Shown here one piece after another: positions 43,101 to 50,689 of a DNA stretch of 64,000 nt. The stretch lies in the NCBI GenBank assembly GCA_051870755.1, contig JBJECE010000018.1, positions 1 through 64,000 on the forward strand, written 5' to 3'. This DNA is from W0P28-013 sp051870755 (GTDB lineage: Bacteria > Bacteroidota > Bacteroidia > Bacteroidales > Paludibacteraceae). Position 1 is the stretch's first letter, and every line of letters starts with the position of its first letter. The translations under genes were made by a program, and so were the position numbers. The notes beneath the pieces are model-generated. The model ran no database searches. It was given only the letters and a program-made list of their open reading frames with translations, and was not told the DNA's origin.

Positions 43101-43298
43101 GGTGTTATTCCTATGATTACTGCCGGTACAGCTTTGTGGATGCCGATGGGAGTCATTATCTGTTTTGGCACTATCTTTACACTGCCGTTGGTGGTTACGG
43201 TGCTGCCGGTGGCTTATTGGAAAGTGTACGATAAACCTATTCCGAAAAAAATCTCCATGCGGAAAACTCCCGCCGAAGATGTTGTGCTTTATTATTAA
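40149..43298 (+). CDS. RND-family efflux pump, inner-membrane permease
   Basis: The protein has 1,049 residues from MRMKNKVRDHIQS; the next Met, MKNKV at 40155, is also possible, and the frame upstream of 40149 overlaps the adaptor gene. It is an AcrB/CusA-like permease with 12 membrane helices in two halves, each with a large periplasmic loop. The helix-4 region reads VVLGMLVDNSVIVIDGYSNA, with an Asp at the proton-relay position. The second half ends with RRMRPIFLTSATTALGVIPM. It uses the proton gradient to expel substrates; absence of metal-binding motifs points to organic compounds, but the substrate is unknown. Confidence 0.93.
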   Translation: MRMKNKVRDHIQSAMVSHNVVLFLLLCLTAFGVWSLPRMNKDEFPAFTIRQGVVVAVYPGATAEEIEAEVTGSLEQFLFTYPDIDKELTYSVTEDGVAYIFVELRKSVTDKDAVWAKVRAGLDLFRKTSLPQGVLQVVVVDDFGSTSSMLLAVESAERTPRELEGYAKDLCARLRTIPAMGKVKIIGQQQEEIAVEIDPDRLSAYNIDQTALMASLATQGFRTVSGSMGNAAGGALLHVNSPMQSEYEIGDQIVFFNPVDGSVIHLRDIATISRRYSHAEQFVNYYENGKAPCLIIDMQMVDDNNIVAFGDEIERVLEEARNEMPADLRFHRITDQPKVVDDSVRSFLHDIVLSIAVVILVMLMLFPLRTALVAGSGIPICIFITMGAMYLFGIQLHTVTLAALIVVLGMLVDNSVIVIDGYSNALEQGYSRWYSAAVSTKELFVPMVVATFSIAAMFFPMTHIITGPVGDFVQLFPWTVLFALIASIVYAVWFTPYLCVAFIKPQRKGTQSFFAKIQNRFFAWLQTAYEKLLAVCFRLPWLTLTVTFGLVGLGIFLFTQENVQMMPKADRNCFAVEIHLNDGSSVDETALVADSLARMMEADPRVTSVTSFVGMASPRFHATYAPQISKPSYAQFIVNTVSCRATEELLDEYQTTGEHLFTNAYIRYKQMDYQAVNAPVEVYFTGDETPIVAAYMEELKAYLSAKPELMWVHSDYDETVRNVAINLIPEEAERLGVTQAMLSVYLSSAMGGQPVTTLWEDDYGIPVVLYRAGLDTLDYQSLGEMLVPTAYPEVWVPLRQVATLAPEWHHSVIGHRNNVRTVTLSCDLHGAAAQAAVQKDIDAWLAEHPAPEGVAVSMGGLTKNNNDLMPEIIGTLASALLVMFVVLLYHFKKISISLLTLASSVLVVFGSFFGLYIFGLDVSITAILGMVSLIGVIVRNAIMMYEYAEEQHFGPRKLSARDAAYEAGLRRMRPIFLTSATTALGVIPMITAGTALWMPMGVIICFGTIFTLPLVVTVLPVAYWKVYDKPIPKKISMRKTPAEDVVLYY

Positions 43299-43313
43299 AA
43301 AATCAATTGCAAG

Positions 43314-44699
43314 ATGAAACGAATGAGAATAATTGCGATAATGTTGTTGTGGTGTTTGGGTGTTGCGCAGGTGTCGGCCGATGCGACATTGACACTCGAT
43401 TCAGCGCTGACATTGGCTGAAACGAATAACCGTAGTTTGAAAAAAGCCGCGCAGGAGATACGGCGCGCCAAAGCCGTCAGAAACGAAGCCCGCAGCAATT
43501 ATTTCCCGCAGGTGCAGTTGCAGGGTGGCGCTTACCATGCGCTGGATCCGTTGTTGACCTATAGTGCATCCGATGTGCCGAACGCATCTGCGCGCGATTT
43601 GTTGAATACGCTGTATGCCGACTATGGAGTGGCTCTTGGTTTACCCAATTCCATCGCGCTGCTGCAACAAGCGACGTTTGCTTCCGCCGTGGCGATTCAG
43701 CCGGTGTATATGGGTGGAAAAGTAGTGGCCGGAAATCGTCTGGCAGCGGTGGGTAGCCAAGCGGCCGAACTTCAGGCCGAAATCACTGCACGCGATGTGA
43801 TGCAGTCGGTGGAGGAGAGTTATTGGCTCGTGGTTAGACTGGAGGAGAAACAACACACGCTGACTTCCGTTCAATTGTTGTTGGATACCGTACATTATCA
43901 AGTGGCGCAGGCTATCAAAGCAGGTGTTGCCATGCGTAGCGATTTGTTGGCGGTCGAATTGCGCCAAAATGAGATTACTGCCCAACAACTTCGTCTTCAG
44001 AACGGTATCGGGTTGGCGCGTCGTGCGCTTGCTCAAAGTATAGGCGTTGCAGCGGATAGTCTGGGTACGCTTCAGGCTGTGCCGCCTACCGACTCCATAT
44101 TGCCTACTCCTGCAACGGACGGAGCAGCGCAACGTCCCGAACACGAGCTGCTGGCGCTCCAAGTTAGGGCGGAACAACTGCAAAAACGTATGACGCTTGC
44201 CGATGCTTTGCCGCAGATTGCCCTTGGCGCCACCTATTCTTATGTGGGTTATAGTTCGTCGAAATATAAAACCGCAAGTTGCGATTTGCTTTCGGGAACC
44301 GCATGGAATGGCCGTCGTAACGGGCTGGTGTTTGTCATGCTGAAAATTCCGCTTACCGATTGGTGGCAAGTCAGCCATCGATTGCAACAGCACGACGCTC
44401 TCATCGAGAAGGCGCGCTTGGAACAGGCCGACCTTACCGAAAAAATGGTTTTGCAGGAACAGCAGGTTGGCGATGCCATGGCCGAAGCCGCTGCTCAAAT
44501 GGTGTGCCGACAGACCGCTGTGCAATCGGCCGAAGAAAATCTTCGTCTTTCCCGACTCAATTACAATGCAGGTTTGGTCGGCATTACGGAACTGCTGCAA
44601 GCACAGGCGTTGTTGTTACAGGCCGAGAACGATTTGACCGACGCCCGTATTGCGTGGCGTGTCAATGCCCAACACTACCGCAGACTGACACAACGATAA
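43314..44699 (+). CDS. TolC-family outer-membrane efflux protein
   Basis: The protein has 461 residues. The signal peptide ends near VSADA. Two repeated OEP domains are rich in long coiled-coil helices: LTLAETNNRSLKKAAQEIRR, VEESYWLVVRLEEKQHTLTS, and in the second half LNYNAGLVGITELLQAQALL, the conserved NxGxxxxxxxLxAQ pattern. It forms the trimeric outer-membrane exit duct of the pump encoded just upstream (15-base gap). The palindromic repeat copy B lies 20 bases after its stop and may mark the end of the operon transcript. Confidence 0.92.
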   Translation: MKRMRIIAIMLLWCLGVAQVSADATLTLDSALTLAETNNRSLKKAAQEIRRAKAVRNEARSNYFPQVQLQGGAYHALDPLLTYSASDVPNASARDLLNTLYADYGVALGLPNSIALLQQATFASAVAIQPVYMGGKVVAGNRLAAVGSQAAELQAEITARDVMQSVEESYWLVVRLEEKQHTLTSVQLLLDTVHYQVAQAIKAGVAMRSDLLAVELRQNEITAQQLRLQNGIGLARRALAQSIGVAADSLGTLQAVPPTDSILPTPATDGAAQRPEHELLALQVRAEQLQKRMTLADALPQIALGATYSYVGYSSSKYKTASCDLLSGTAWNGRRNGLVFVMLKIPLTDWWQVSHRLQQHDALIEKARLEQADLTEKMVLQEQQVGDAMAEAAAQMVCRQTAVQSAEENLRLSRLNYNAGLVGITELLQAQALLLQAENDLTDARIAWRVNAQHYRRLTQR

Positions 44700-44718
44700 T
44701 AAGAAGGCTTATTTTGCC

Positions 44719-44794
44719 TGAATCCAAATTTTTTGCAACTTTTTTGGAATCGATTCCCGAAAAGTTGCTACTTTTTTGGATTTTGATGTAGTGT
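44719..44794. repeat. 76-bp palindromic repeat element, copy B
   Basis: It matches copy A (36564-36639) at 70 of 76 bases in the same orientation. It has the same near-complete dyad about GAATCGATTC. It lies between the tolC-like gene and the AT-rich protease gene. Confidence 0.85.
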
Positions 44795-44835
44795 TTACAA
44801 TTTGTTAACTCTATGGCTATTTTTTATTCTTTATT

Positions 44836-44867
44836 TTTGGTGCTTTTGCAAAATAAATATATTTTTG
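44836..44867 (+). promoter_or_regulatory. Promoter of the C10 protease operon
   Basis: TTTG (44836-44839), 20 bases, TATTTTTG (44860-44867). The ATG lies 28 bases downstream. Confidence 0.7.
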
Positions 44868-44895
44868 CAAAGTAATTATTTCAAATTTAATTGTT

Positions 44896-46227
44896 ATGAA
44901 AATACAGAGACAAATTGTTGTTTTACTACTCTCCTTAAATGTGTTAGTTGCTTGCAATAATATGATAGACCAATCTTTTCAGATTGATATAAAAGAATCT
45001 GCAGAACAATCTATTAGTAGTACTATCCCTTTAGAAGAAGCTTTAAAGTCATTAGATAATGTGTTGGTGTCAGTTGGGCAGGATGTAGCTAATGTTGATA
45101 AGCAAAGTATTGTTTCGTTGTCTCATTGTGATATGGCACTTGTAGCACCAAAGAAATTTTTGAAAAAGACGAGTGCTACAATGACAAGAGATACCCTTTT
45201 ATATATGGTTAACTTCAAAGATGGTGGTTATGCTGTTCTTGCCGCAGATAGACATTTACCAGATGATGTATTGATTATAACTGAACATGGCACTATTTCA
45301 CGGGAAACGTTTTTGTCTAGTATAGCTGACAATAGTACTGCGTGGGATACAATTAGTTTTTATAATACAACAGATGAAGACTATTATGTTGGGGCAGTGT
45401 CTTCATTGGTCAATATGATGGTGGCGAATTATACTGATAAATACTATACTAAAAGTACTACAGCTGTGGATAATATTCGATATGAGTATTCAGCTTGGAC
45501 AACAACAGATTCTGCTACTTCTTGTATAACAAATACTAAATGGTCGCAGGGTAAGCCTTATAATAGGCAATGTAAACAAGTGGGTAATGACTATGTACCT
45601 GCTGGTTGTGTTCCGATCGCTATTGCCCAAATGTTTGCCGCTCTTGAACGTCCGACTTTGTTAGACGATTTAACCTTAAATTGGGGGAATATTAAAGAAA
45701 AAGATAAATTAAGTGAAGCAGATACAGAAGTGAATAATGTTGCAATGATGATTGCGAAAATAGGGACAGGATGTCATACATGGTATACAACGAGTTTTGG
45801 CATGACAACACCTACCGCTGTGGCTACATATTTACAATCTCTTCCAGACTTTACAAATGTTATTAAGCATAAGGGATATGATGATACGTTAATTTTAGAA
45901 ATGTTAAGGCATAATAAACCTATAGTTCTGACAGCCTTTAGGGATGCATTTCATGCGCACGGCTGGCTGATAGATGGTTATAGAAACCAACTCCAAATTT
46001 GTACTAAATATAAGAATAATCAAAAAGTATCAGAGACTTATAAATCTCGTTTGCTCTTACATTGTAATTGGGGATGGGGTGGTACTTGTAATGGTTATTA
46101 TGTGTCAGGTATATTTGATGCCAATACAGGACCTATTGAAGTTGACTCTATTGATGCTTCTATAACAACAACAGACAAAGCCCCTTATGATATGTGGTTT
46201 CGTATAATAACATATGATTTGCAATGA
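44896..46227 (+). CDS. C10-family (streptopain-like) cysteine protease, lipoprotein
   Basis: The protein has 443 residues. A lipobox VACN near residue 20 implies membrane anchoring. Residues about 30-190 are a propeptide of Spi/streptopain type (LYMVNFKDGGYAVLAADRHL). The catalytic domain holds C238 in VPAGCVPIAIAQMF, matching the Cys of SpeB-type enzymes (GCVATAxAQ), and H355 in FHAHGWLIDGY, followed by HCNWGWGG, the usual third signature. It is therefore probably active after prosequence removal. C10 enzymes degrade host or neighbour proteins or process toxins. Codon use is strongly AT-rich compared with both flanks, a sign of lateral transfer. It overlaps the next gene by four bases. Confidence 0.9.
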   Translation: MKIQRQIVVLLLSLNVLVACNNMIDQSFQIDIKESAEQSISSTIPLEEALKSLDNVLVSVGQDVANVDKQSIVSLSHCDMALVAPKKFLKKTSATMTRDTLLYMVNFKDGGYAVLAADRHLPDDVLIITEHGTISRETFLSSIADNSTAWDTISFYNTTDEDYYVGAVSSLVNMMVANYTDKYYTKSTTAVDNIRYEYSAWTTTDSATSCITNTKWSQGKPYNRQCKQVGNDYVPAGCVPIAIAQMFAALERPTLLDDLTLNWGNIKEKDKLSEADTEVNNVAMMIAKIGTGCHTWYTTSFGMTTPTAVATYLQSLPDFTNVIKHKGYDDTLILEMLRHNKPIVLTAFRDAFHAHGWLIDGYRNQLQICTKYKNNQKVSETYKSRLLLHCNWGWGGTCNGYYVSGIFDANTGPIEVDSIDASITTTDKAPYDMWFRIITYDLQ

Positions 46228-47000
46228 AATTTATGAAACATAATTGCGTAGTAGTTGTATGTGTGCTGTCAGTATTGTTCAGCGCATGCGAAGTAACATG
46301 TCGGCGGTATCGCTCTTACATTGATGGATATGTCTGTATTGATACTTTGTGGGTCGAGACAGAAAATATTAAGTATAATGGGGTAGCTGTGTATGCATAT
46401 ACATCGCATCTTGTGCATTTGGATTCATCGGGTGATGATAAGTGCGTGTACGATAGTTTGTGCTATGTTCATAACGATATGAGTTATAATACCACAGAAA
46501 CCCGACCTTTTTTAGGAGGCGAGCCCGATCGTCTGTGCTTTTATCCTGATTTTTCGAGTATAGATGTTATCTGTTTACAGCAATACGATGATACGCATCC
46601 ATCCAATGCTTCGTTGGACGATGTAGTGCGGTTTATGGCAATCTCCCCGAAAAAATTTGTGGACGATAATTATAGTCGATCTATATGGCGCAAAGTTCGG
46701 CGTGAGAACAATATCAGTTCAGAATGGCTTGGCTTATATGGCGGTAATGATAGTTTAATGGTTGTTTGGTGTGGTCATTACTACTTTTATCCGGTCGATG
46801 CCCTGCTCGTTGATCTGACGGGCAACCAACTCATGTTGTTGGGCGCTACTTCGTATTCTCTTGCAGATGAGAGTGCATCGCTTGGCCTTCTGTTATTTAC
46901 CAAAGAACCTTCTCGGTTGGGTACATACAATTTTAATCTAACATGTACCGATATACATGGCAAGCAATATACGACAACATTTTCGAAGACGTGGGAATAA
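46224..47000 (+). CDS. Lipoprotein of unknown function coupled to the C10 protease
   Basis: The protein has 258 residues. The lipobox is FSAC near residue 21. Its start codon overlaps the protease stop (ATGA, 46224-46227), so the two are translated together. The mature protein is beta-rich with many Tyr/Asp residues (NIKYNGVAVYAYTSHLVHLD, FYPDFSSIDVICL, LGTYNFNLTCTDIHG) and no recognised domain. The final segment looks Ig-like. By position it may be an inhibitor, a substrate or a surface partner of the protease; nothing in the sequence decides. AT content is intermediate between the protease and the following genes. Confidence 0.75.
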   Translation: MKFMKHNCVVVVCVLSVLFSACEVTCRRYRSYIDGYVCIDTLWVETENIKYNGVAVYAYTSHLVHLDSSGDDKCVYDSLCYVHNDMSYNTTETRPFLGGEPDRLCFYPDFSSIDVICLQQYDDTHPSNASLDDVVRFMAISPKKFVDDNYSRSIWRKVRRENNISSEWLGLYGGNDSLMVVWCGHYYFYPVDALLVDLTGNQLMLLGATSYSLADESASLGLLLFTKEPSRLGTYNFNLTCTDIHGKQYTTTFSKTWE

Positions 47001-47009
47001 GTTATGTGT

Positions 47010-47864
47010 TTAATGCAACGGGCGGTGTGCGGCGCGTTTGTTCTCTTTGTCGATTTGGGGTAGTTGCGCTTGGGCTGCCGGCGTGAGGTAGGTTTGGACA
47101 AAACGCTCCCAAACATACGCAATGGCTGTGGTCGATGGATGAATCATGTCGTCGGCAAAAAAACGGTAGTCGCGCAACTCGTCCAGCACGATTTCGTACG
47201 CGGGAAAATAACTGACACGGTCGGCAAAAGTGTGGTTCAGCGCTTCGGTGGCTAACAGCAGAATCGCTTTGTTGGTCTGATTTTCGGGAATGGCGCCGCG
47301 CATGTAGCGCACCGGACTGACGGTGAGTATGATGCGCAATGCCGGATTGTGTTGCCACAGTTGCGTGAATAGGCGCGTGTAGCGGTCGGTTATCTCGTCG
47401 ATGGTGAGCCTGCGGCGCACGAAACGGTTGTTTGGCACTTTGTGGCAGTTGGCCACTATTTGTCCGTCGTACTCGTACACCCACGACGACCCGAATGTCA
47501 GCATCAGCACATCGGCTTGCGATAAATGAGCGCAGGCTTGCAGGTAGCGTTGGTTGATGCGGTCGAGGGTGTGTTCGGGCGTGCTGTCCGAAAAACTGCC
47601 GTGGTGCATCCAGCTATGCCACAGCGCGTTGTGATAAAACAGCTCGTCGGCTGTGAATGGCTCGTCGGCCAACAATCGCTCGATGCTTTGGGCTATCGAT
47701 AGAGGGTTGTACAGCACACCGAACGGATTGACGTCGCAGTCGAAACGAAAGTAGTGCAGTTTAGCGCCGATGTTGTCGGCAAAACACGAGCCAAACAGCA
47801 TGATGCGGCAGTCGAAGTCTATGTCGTGGTGTGCGGGAATGGTTATTTGTGTGCGAAAATCCAT
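47010..47864 (-). CDS. GSCFA-family protein (SGNH-like)
   Basis: The protein has 284 residues. The name-giving motif is near residue 26: IMLFGSCFADNIGAKLHYF, with NPFGVLYNPLSIAQSIERLL after it. Later blocks are MLTFGSSWVYE, IILTVSPVRYMRGA and DDMIHPSTTAIAYVWERF, where Asp and His match an SGNH-hydrolase catalytic pair. The family is thought to hydrolyse or transfer acyl groups on carbohydrate, but its activity is unproven. It is the last gene of the minus-strand run after the phosphoethanolamine transferase, 14 bases apart. Confidence 0.9.
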   Translation of the reverse strand: MDFRTQITIPAHHDIDFDCRIMLFGSCFADNIGAKLHYFRFDCDVNPFGVLYNPLSIAQSIERLLADEPFTADELFYHNALWHSWMHHGSFSDSTPEHTLDRINQRYLQACAHLSQADVLMLTFGSSWVYEYDGQIVANCHKVPNNRFVRRRLTIDEITDRYTRLFTQLWQHNPALRIILTVSPVRYMRGAIPENQTNKAILLLATEALNHTFADRVSYFPAYEIVLDELRDYRFFADDMIHPSTTAIAYVWERFVQTYLTPAAQAQLPQIDKENKRAAHRPLH

Positions 47865-47878
47865 GGCGTTGCGTCGGT

Positions 47879-49666
47879 TTAGTGGTCTGTCGGAATGTCG
47901 ATGAGTTGCATGTTGGCATCAAGTCCGTGAATCACGTTTTCGATACAGAATTGTTCGGCGGCCATACTTTGGCACGCAGTTTGTGTCCGGTAGTGTATAT
48001 CGCCCAAATCGAGCAGTGTGTTGAACAACATCATCGACGATGTTTTGCAGGTTTTGTGCTGTTGCAGGCGGGCGATTTTGTCGGGGTGCAGTTGTCGGTA
48101 TGTGTCCGAATACCACACAAACATCGGGACGTGATATTCGTATGCGCTGCCGCTGTAGGTGCCGTGCAGTATCAGGTTGCGGTCGTCGTCCAACAAGTTC
48201 TCGCCGTGGTCGCCGATGTAGAGTAGCACGCATGGCTGGCCGGTGGCGTTCAGCACGCTGATGGTACTGTCCAAAAAGAAGTCGGTGTAGAGTATGGCGT
48301 TGTCGTACGAATTGACCAACAGCGAACGCACTTCGTTGCGCAAGGGTTTGTTGGCGATTGTTTCTTCGAACAGCGCTCGTAGTTTTTCGGGCGTTTTTGC
48401 CGTATTGCCCATAGTCTTTTTGAAGATGTTTTGCAAACGATTGCTTTCGGGCTGGCTGTTGAGGTCGGGTGTGAATTGTGCAAAGTCGGCCGGATAGCGG
48501 CAGTTGTATTTGTAGTGGCAACCCAACGAGTGCAGCACAATGAATTGTGGCTCGGTGTGGCTTGTAACGAATGGTTGCAAATAATCCACCAAACGTATAT
48601 CCGAATTGGTGTGATTATTGTTGTCTGATGGAATGTAATGTGTGTAATCGCACGTTTCGGAGATGCGCATCAGCAGTTGGTTGCCGAAACTTTGGTTGGC
48701 TATCCAAGCCGTTTTGTAGCCGCTTTCGGCGAAGGCTTCGACGACGGATTTTTCTTGCACATAAAGGTGCGGATTTTGCGGTGTGGCGCGCGATAGCATA
48801 AAAGGTACCGACACGGTTGTCAGGTTGGCTATGGCATATACACTATCGAATGTGATGAGATTGGCACGTCGGCACAGGCGCGGTGTGGTGTTGCGCTCGT
48901 AGCCGTTGATGCCGAAATTGCCGTAGCGCGCCGTTTCGCCGATGACGAGCACCACTATTTGTCGGTTGTCGGGCTGTATCTGTTCGACGCCGAATGAAAA
49001 ATCGTGCAGTTTATCGCCGGCAGTATCGATGGTGCGTCGCATGCCGACGATAGATGCCGTGTGTCGGGCGAGATTGAACGGAAAGACACGTTCGCAAGTG
49101 CTGCGTACTTCGGTATTCAGATGCTCTTGGCCGATGGCCGGATACCACCGCTCGAGGTTGGCGGTAGGCGTGGGTTGCAAGGTGCCGACCAGAAAAATGA
49201 CGGTCAATATTTCACCAACGATTGCACCCAAACGTGTTTTGCCGGTGAGCATCTGTGTGTTGTCGAGTTGTTTGAATACGAGCCAAAAATAGGTAGTGAA
49301 AAACAGCAGTACTCCCACGATGAGCGGCCATCCGGTCGAACATAGTTCCAAAAATTCGCCGGGTTCGGCTATAACTATTGTGTAAACAAACAAGAGCGAT
49401 GTGGTGGCTTGGTACATTATCAGATGTACGCATTCTATCAACCCGAGCAGCAGCGTGATGCTGTGCCACACAAAGAAAGCGCGTTTTTTCAGGAATGTGG
49501 CCGGCAGCATTATCCACATGGTGCCGACCCACACATACAGCAGTCGCGCCACGGTGTCGTGCAAATCGGTGGCAACGCAGGCGGCCAAGAGATAAGGTGT
49601 GAAGATGATCAGCACCAACGCCAATGTCAGCCACGTTTTCGACGATATTTTCAGATGTTTGGGCAT
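47879..49666 (-). CDS. Phosphoethanolamine transferase (EptA/YhjW-like sulfatase fold)
   Basis: The protein has 595 residues. About five N-terminal membrane helices occupy residues 10-185. The periplasmic alkaline-phosphatase-like domain follows: VLVIGETARYGNFGINGYER with the first metal ligand Glu, nucleophile Thr in LTTVSVPFMLSR, and LYIGDHGENLLDD, plus LHGTYSGSAYEYHVPMF. It moves phosphoethanolamine from phosphatidylethanolamine to lipid A or another surface glycan, typically lowering negative charge and raising resistance to cationic peptides. The precise acceptor is not visible. It lies between the acyltransferase and GSCFA genes. Confidence 0.92.
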   Translation of the reverse strand: MPKHLKISSKTWLTLALVLIIFTPYLLAACVATDLHDTVARLLYVWVGTMWIMLPATFLKKRAFFVWHSITLLLGLIECVHLIMYQATTSLLFVYTIVIAEPGEFLELCSTGWPLIVGVLLFFTTYFWLVFKQLDNTQMLTGKTRLGAIVGEILTVIFLVGTLQPTPTANLERWYPAIGQEHLNTEVRSTCERVFPFNLARHTASIVGMRRTIDTAGDKLHDFSFGVEQIQPDNRQIVVLVIGETARYGNFGINGYERNTTPRLCRRANLITFDSVYAIANLTTVSVPFMLSRATPQNPHLYVQEKSVVEAFAESGYKTAWIANQSFGNQLLMRISETCDYTHYIPSDNNNHTNSDIRLVDYLQPFVTSHTEPQFIVLHSLGCHYKYNCRYPADFAQFTPDLNSQPESNRLQNIFKKTMGNTAKTPEKLRALFEETIANKPLRNEVRSLLVNSYDNAILYTDFFLDSTISVLNATGQPCVLLYIGDHGENLLDDDRNLILHGTYSGSAYEYHVPMFVWYSDTYRQLHPDKIARLQQHKTCKTSSMMLFNTLLDLGDIHYRTQTACQSMAAEQFCIENVIHGLDANMQLIDIPTDH

Positions 49667-49672
49667 AATGAA

Positions 49673-50686
49673 CTAATGGGCAGAACGGTGTTTCAAAAAG
49701 TGTTTTTCTATCGCATGCCACGACAGCCACCCTATGGTCAATACACATACGATGGTGATGGCGAAAGCCAACCACACAGACATGCGGTCGAATAGTCCGA
49801 AATGGATAAATAGTTGTATGATAGGGAAATGCCAAATGTAAATGCCATACGAAAAATCGCCGTGCCTGCCAAAGTTGTTCAGCAGTGGCAGTGAGTAGGC
49901 GCAATAAATAATAATCAGTCCGAAAGCCAACGGAAACAGATATTCGCATTCAAAATAATACTCGACGGCGGCTATCAGCAGTGCAGGAAGTATCCATTTA
50001 TTTTTGTGCTTCATAATCAGGTCGAAATAGGCTTCGGCGAACATTCCGACTGCGAAGTAGGACATAAAAGCCGGCAGTTGGTGGCTCAAAAGATTGTAGA
50101 GGTTGTTGTCTGCGCCTAAAGCCGTAAATAGGTGCCTGTATGCAACGGCCATGACGTAGATGGCAGCCAATAGCAGCCCATCGTATTTGTTGCATTTGCG
50201 CATCAGGTATATCAGTAACGGCACAATGAGATAGAAACCGATTTCGATTTTTAGTGTCCACAAAGCACCATTCACGGCACACATGTAGTTGCTGTCGAAT
50301 ACGCCGGGCAAACACGGCTGAACGAAGTTCAAAAAACTTAAGTTTGCTGCTAAATATTTAATAAACAAACCGTTAAAGAAGTAATCTTTTGCCGGCAATG
50401 ACGAGACAGCACAAAAGGCCACTGCACAACACAGAATGACGGCTGCATAGGCCGGCAACAGACGTTTGGCACGCTTGGCAAAATAAGAGGTTACCGATGT
50501 GCTGTGTTTGTAACTGCGACTGATAAGAAATCCGCTGATGACAAAAAAACCGGTTACCGACAACATTGTGTCGGCAAAGGGTTTCAGTGGTTGATACGCC
50601 GGTTGTTGCGTCAGCACAATGATGTGACCGACTACAACGATAAAAGCAAAGAGGAATCGTAGAAAATCGAAGCAGTTGTTGTGCAT
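49673..50686 (-). CDS. Acyltransferase family 3 membrane protein
   Basis: The protein has 337 residues with about ten hydrophobic helices. N-terminal NCFDFLRFLFAFIVVVGHII carries the R-x10-H pair of the acyltransferase-3 (OafA/NodX) family, followed by FFVISGFLISRSY, the conserved SGFLI motif. It transfers acyl groups, usually acetyl, to sugars of lipopolysaccharide or other envelope glycans at the inner membrane. The acceptor is unknown. It starts 3 bases after the stop of porZ and is followed closely by the phosphoethanolamine transferase gene. Confidence 0.9.
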   Translation of the reverse strand: MHNNCFDFLRFLFAFIVVVGHIIVLTQQPAYQPLKPFADTMLSVTGFFVISGFLISRSYKHSTSVTSYFAKRAKRLLPAYAAVILCCAVAFCAVSSLPAKDYFFNGLFIKYLAANLSFLNFVQPCLPGVFDSNYMCAVNGALWTLKIEIGFYLIVPLLIYLMRKCNKYDGLLLAAIYVMAVAYRHLFTALGADNNLYNLLSHQLPAFMSYFAVGMFAEAYFDLIMKHKNKWILPALLIAAVEYYFECEYLFPLAFGLIIIYCAYSLPLLNNFGRHGDFSYGIYIWHFPIIQLFIHFGLFDRMSVWLAFAITIVCVLTIGWLSWHAIEKHFLKHRSAH

Positions 50687-50689
50687 TGC

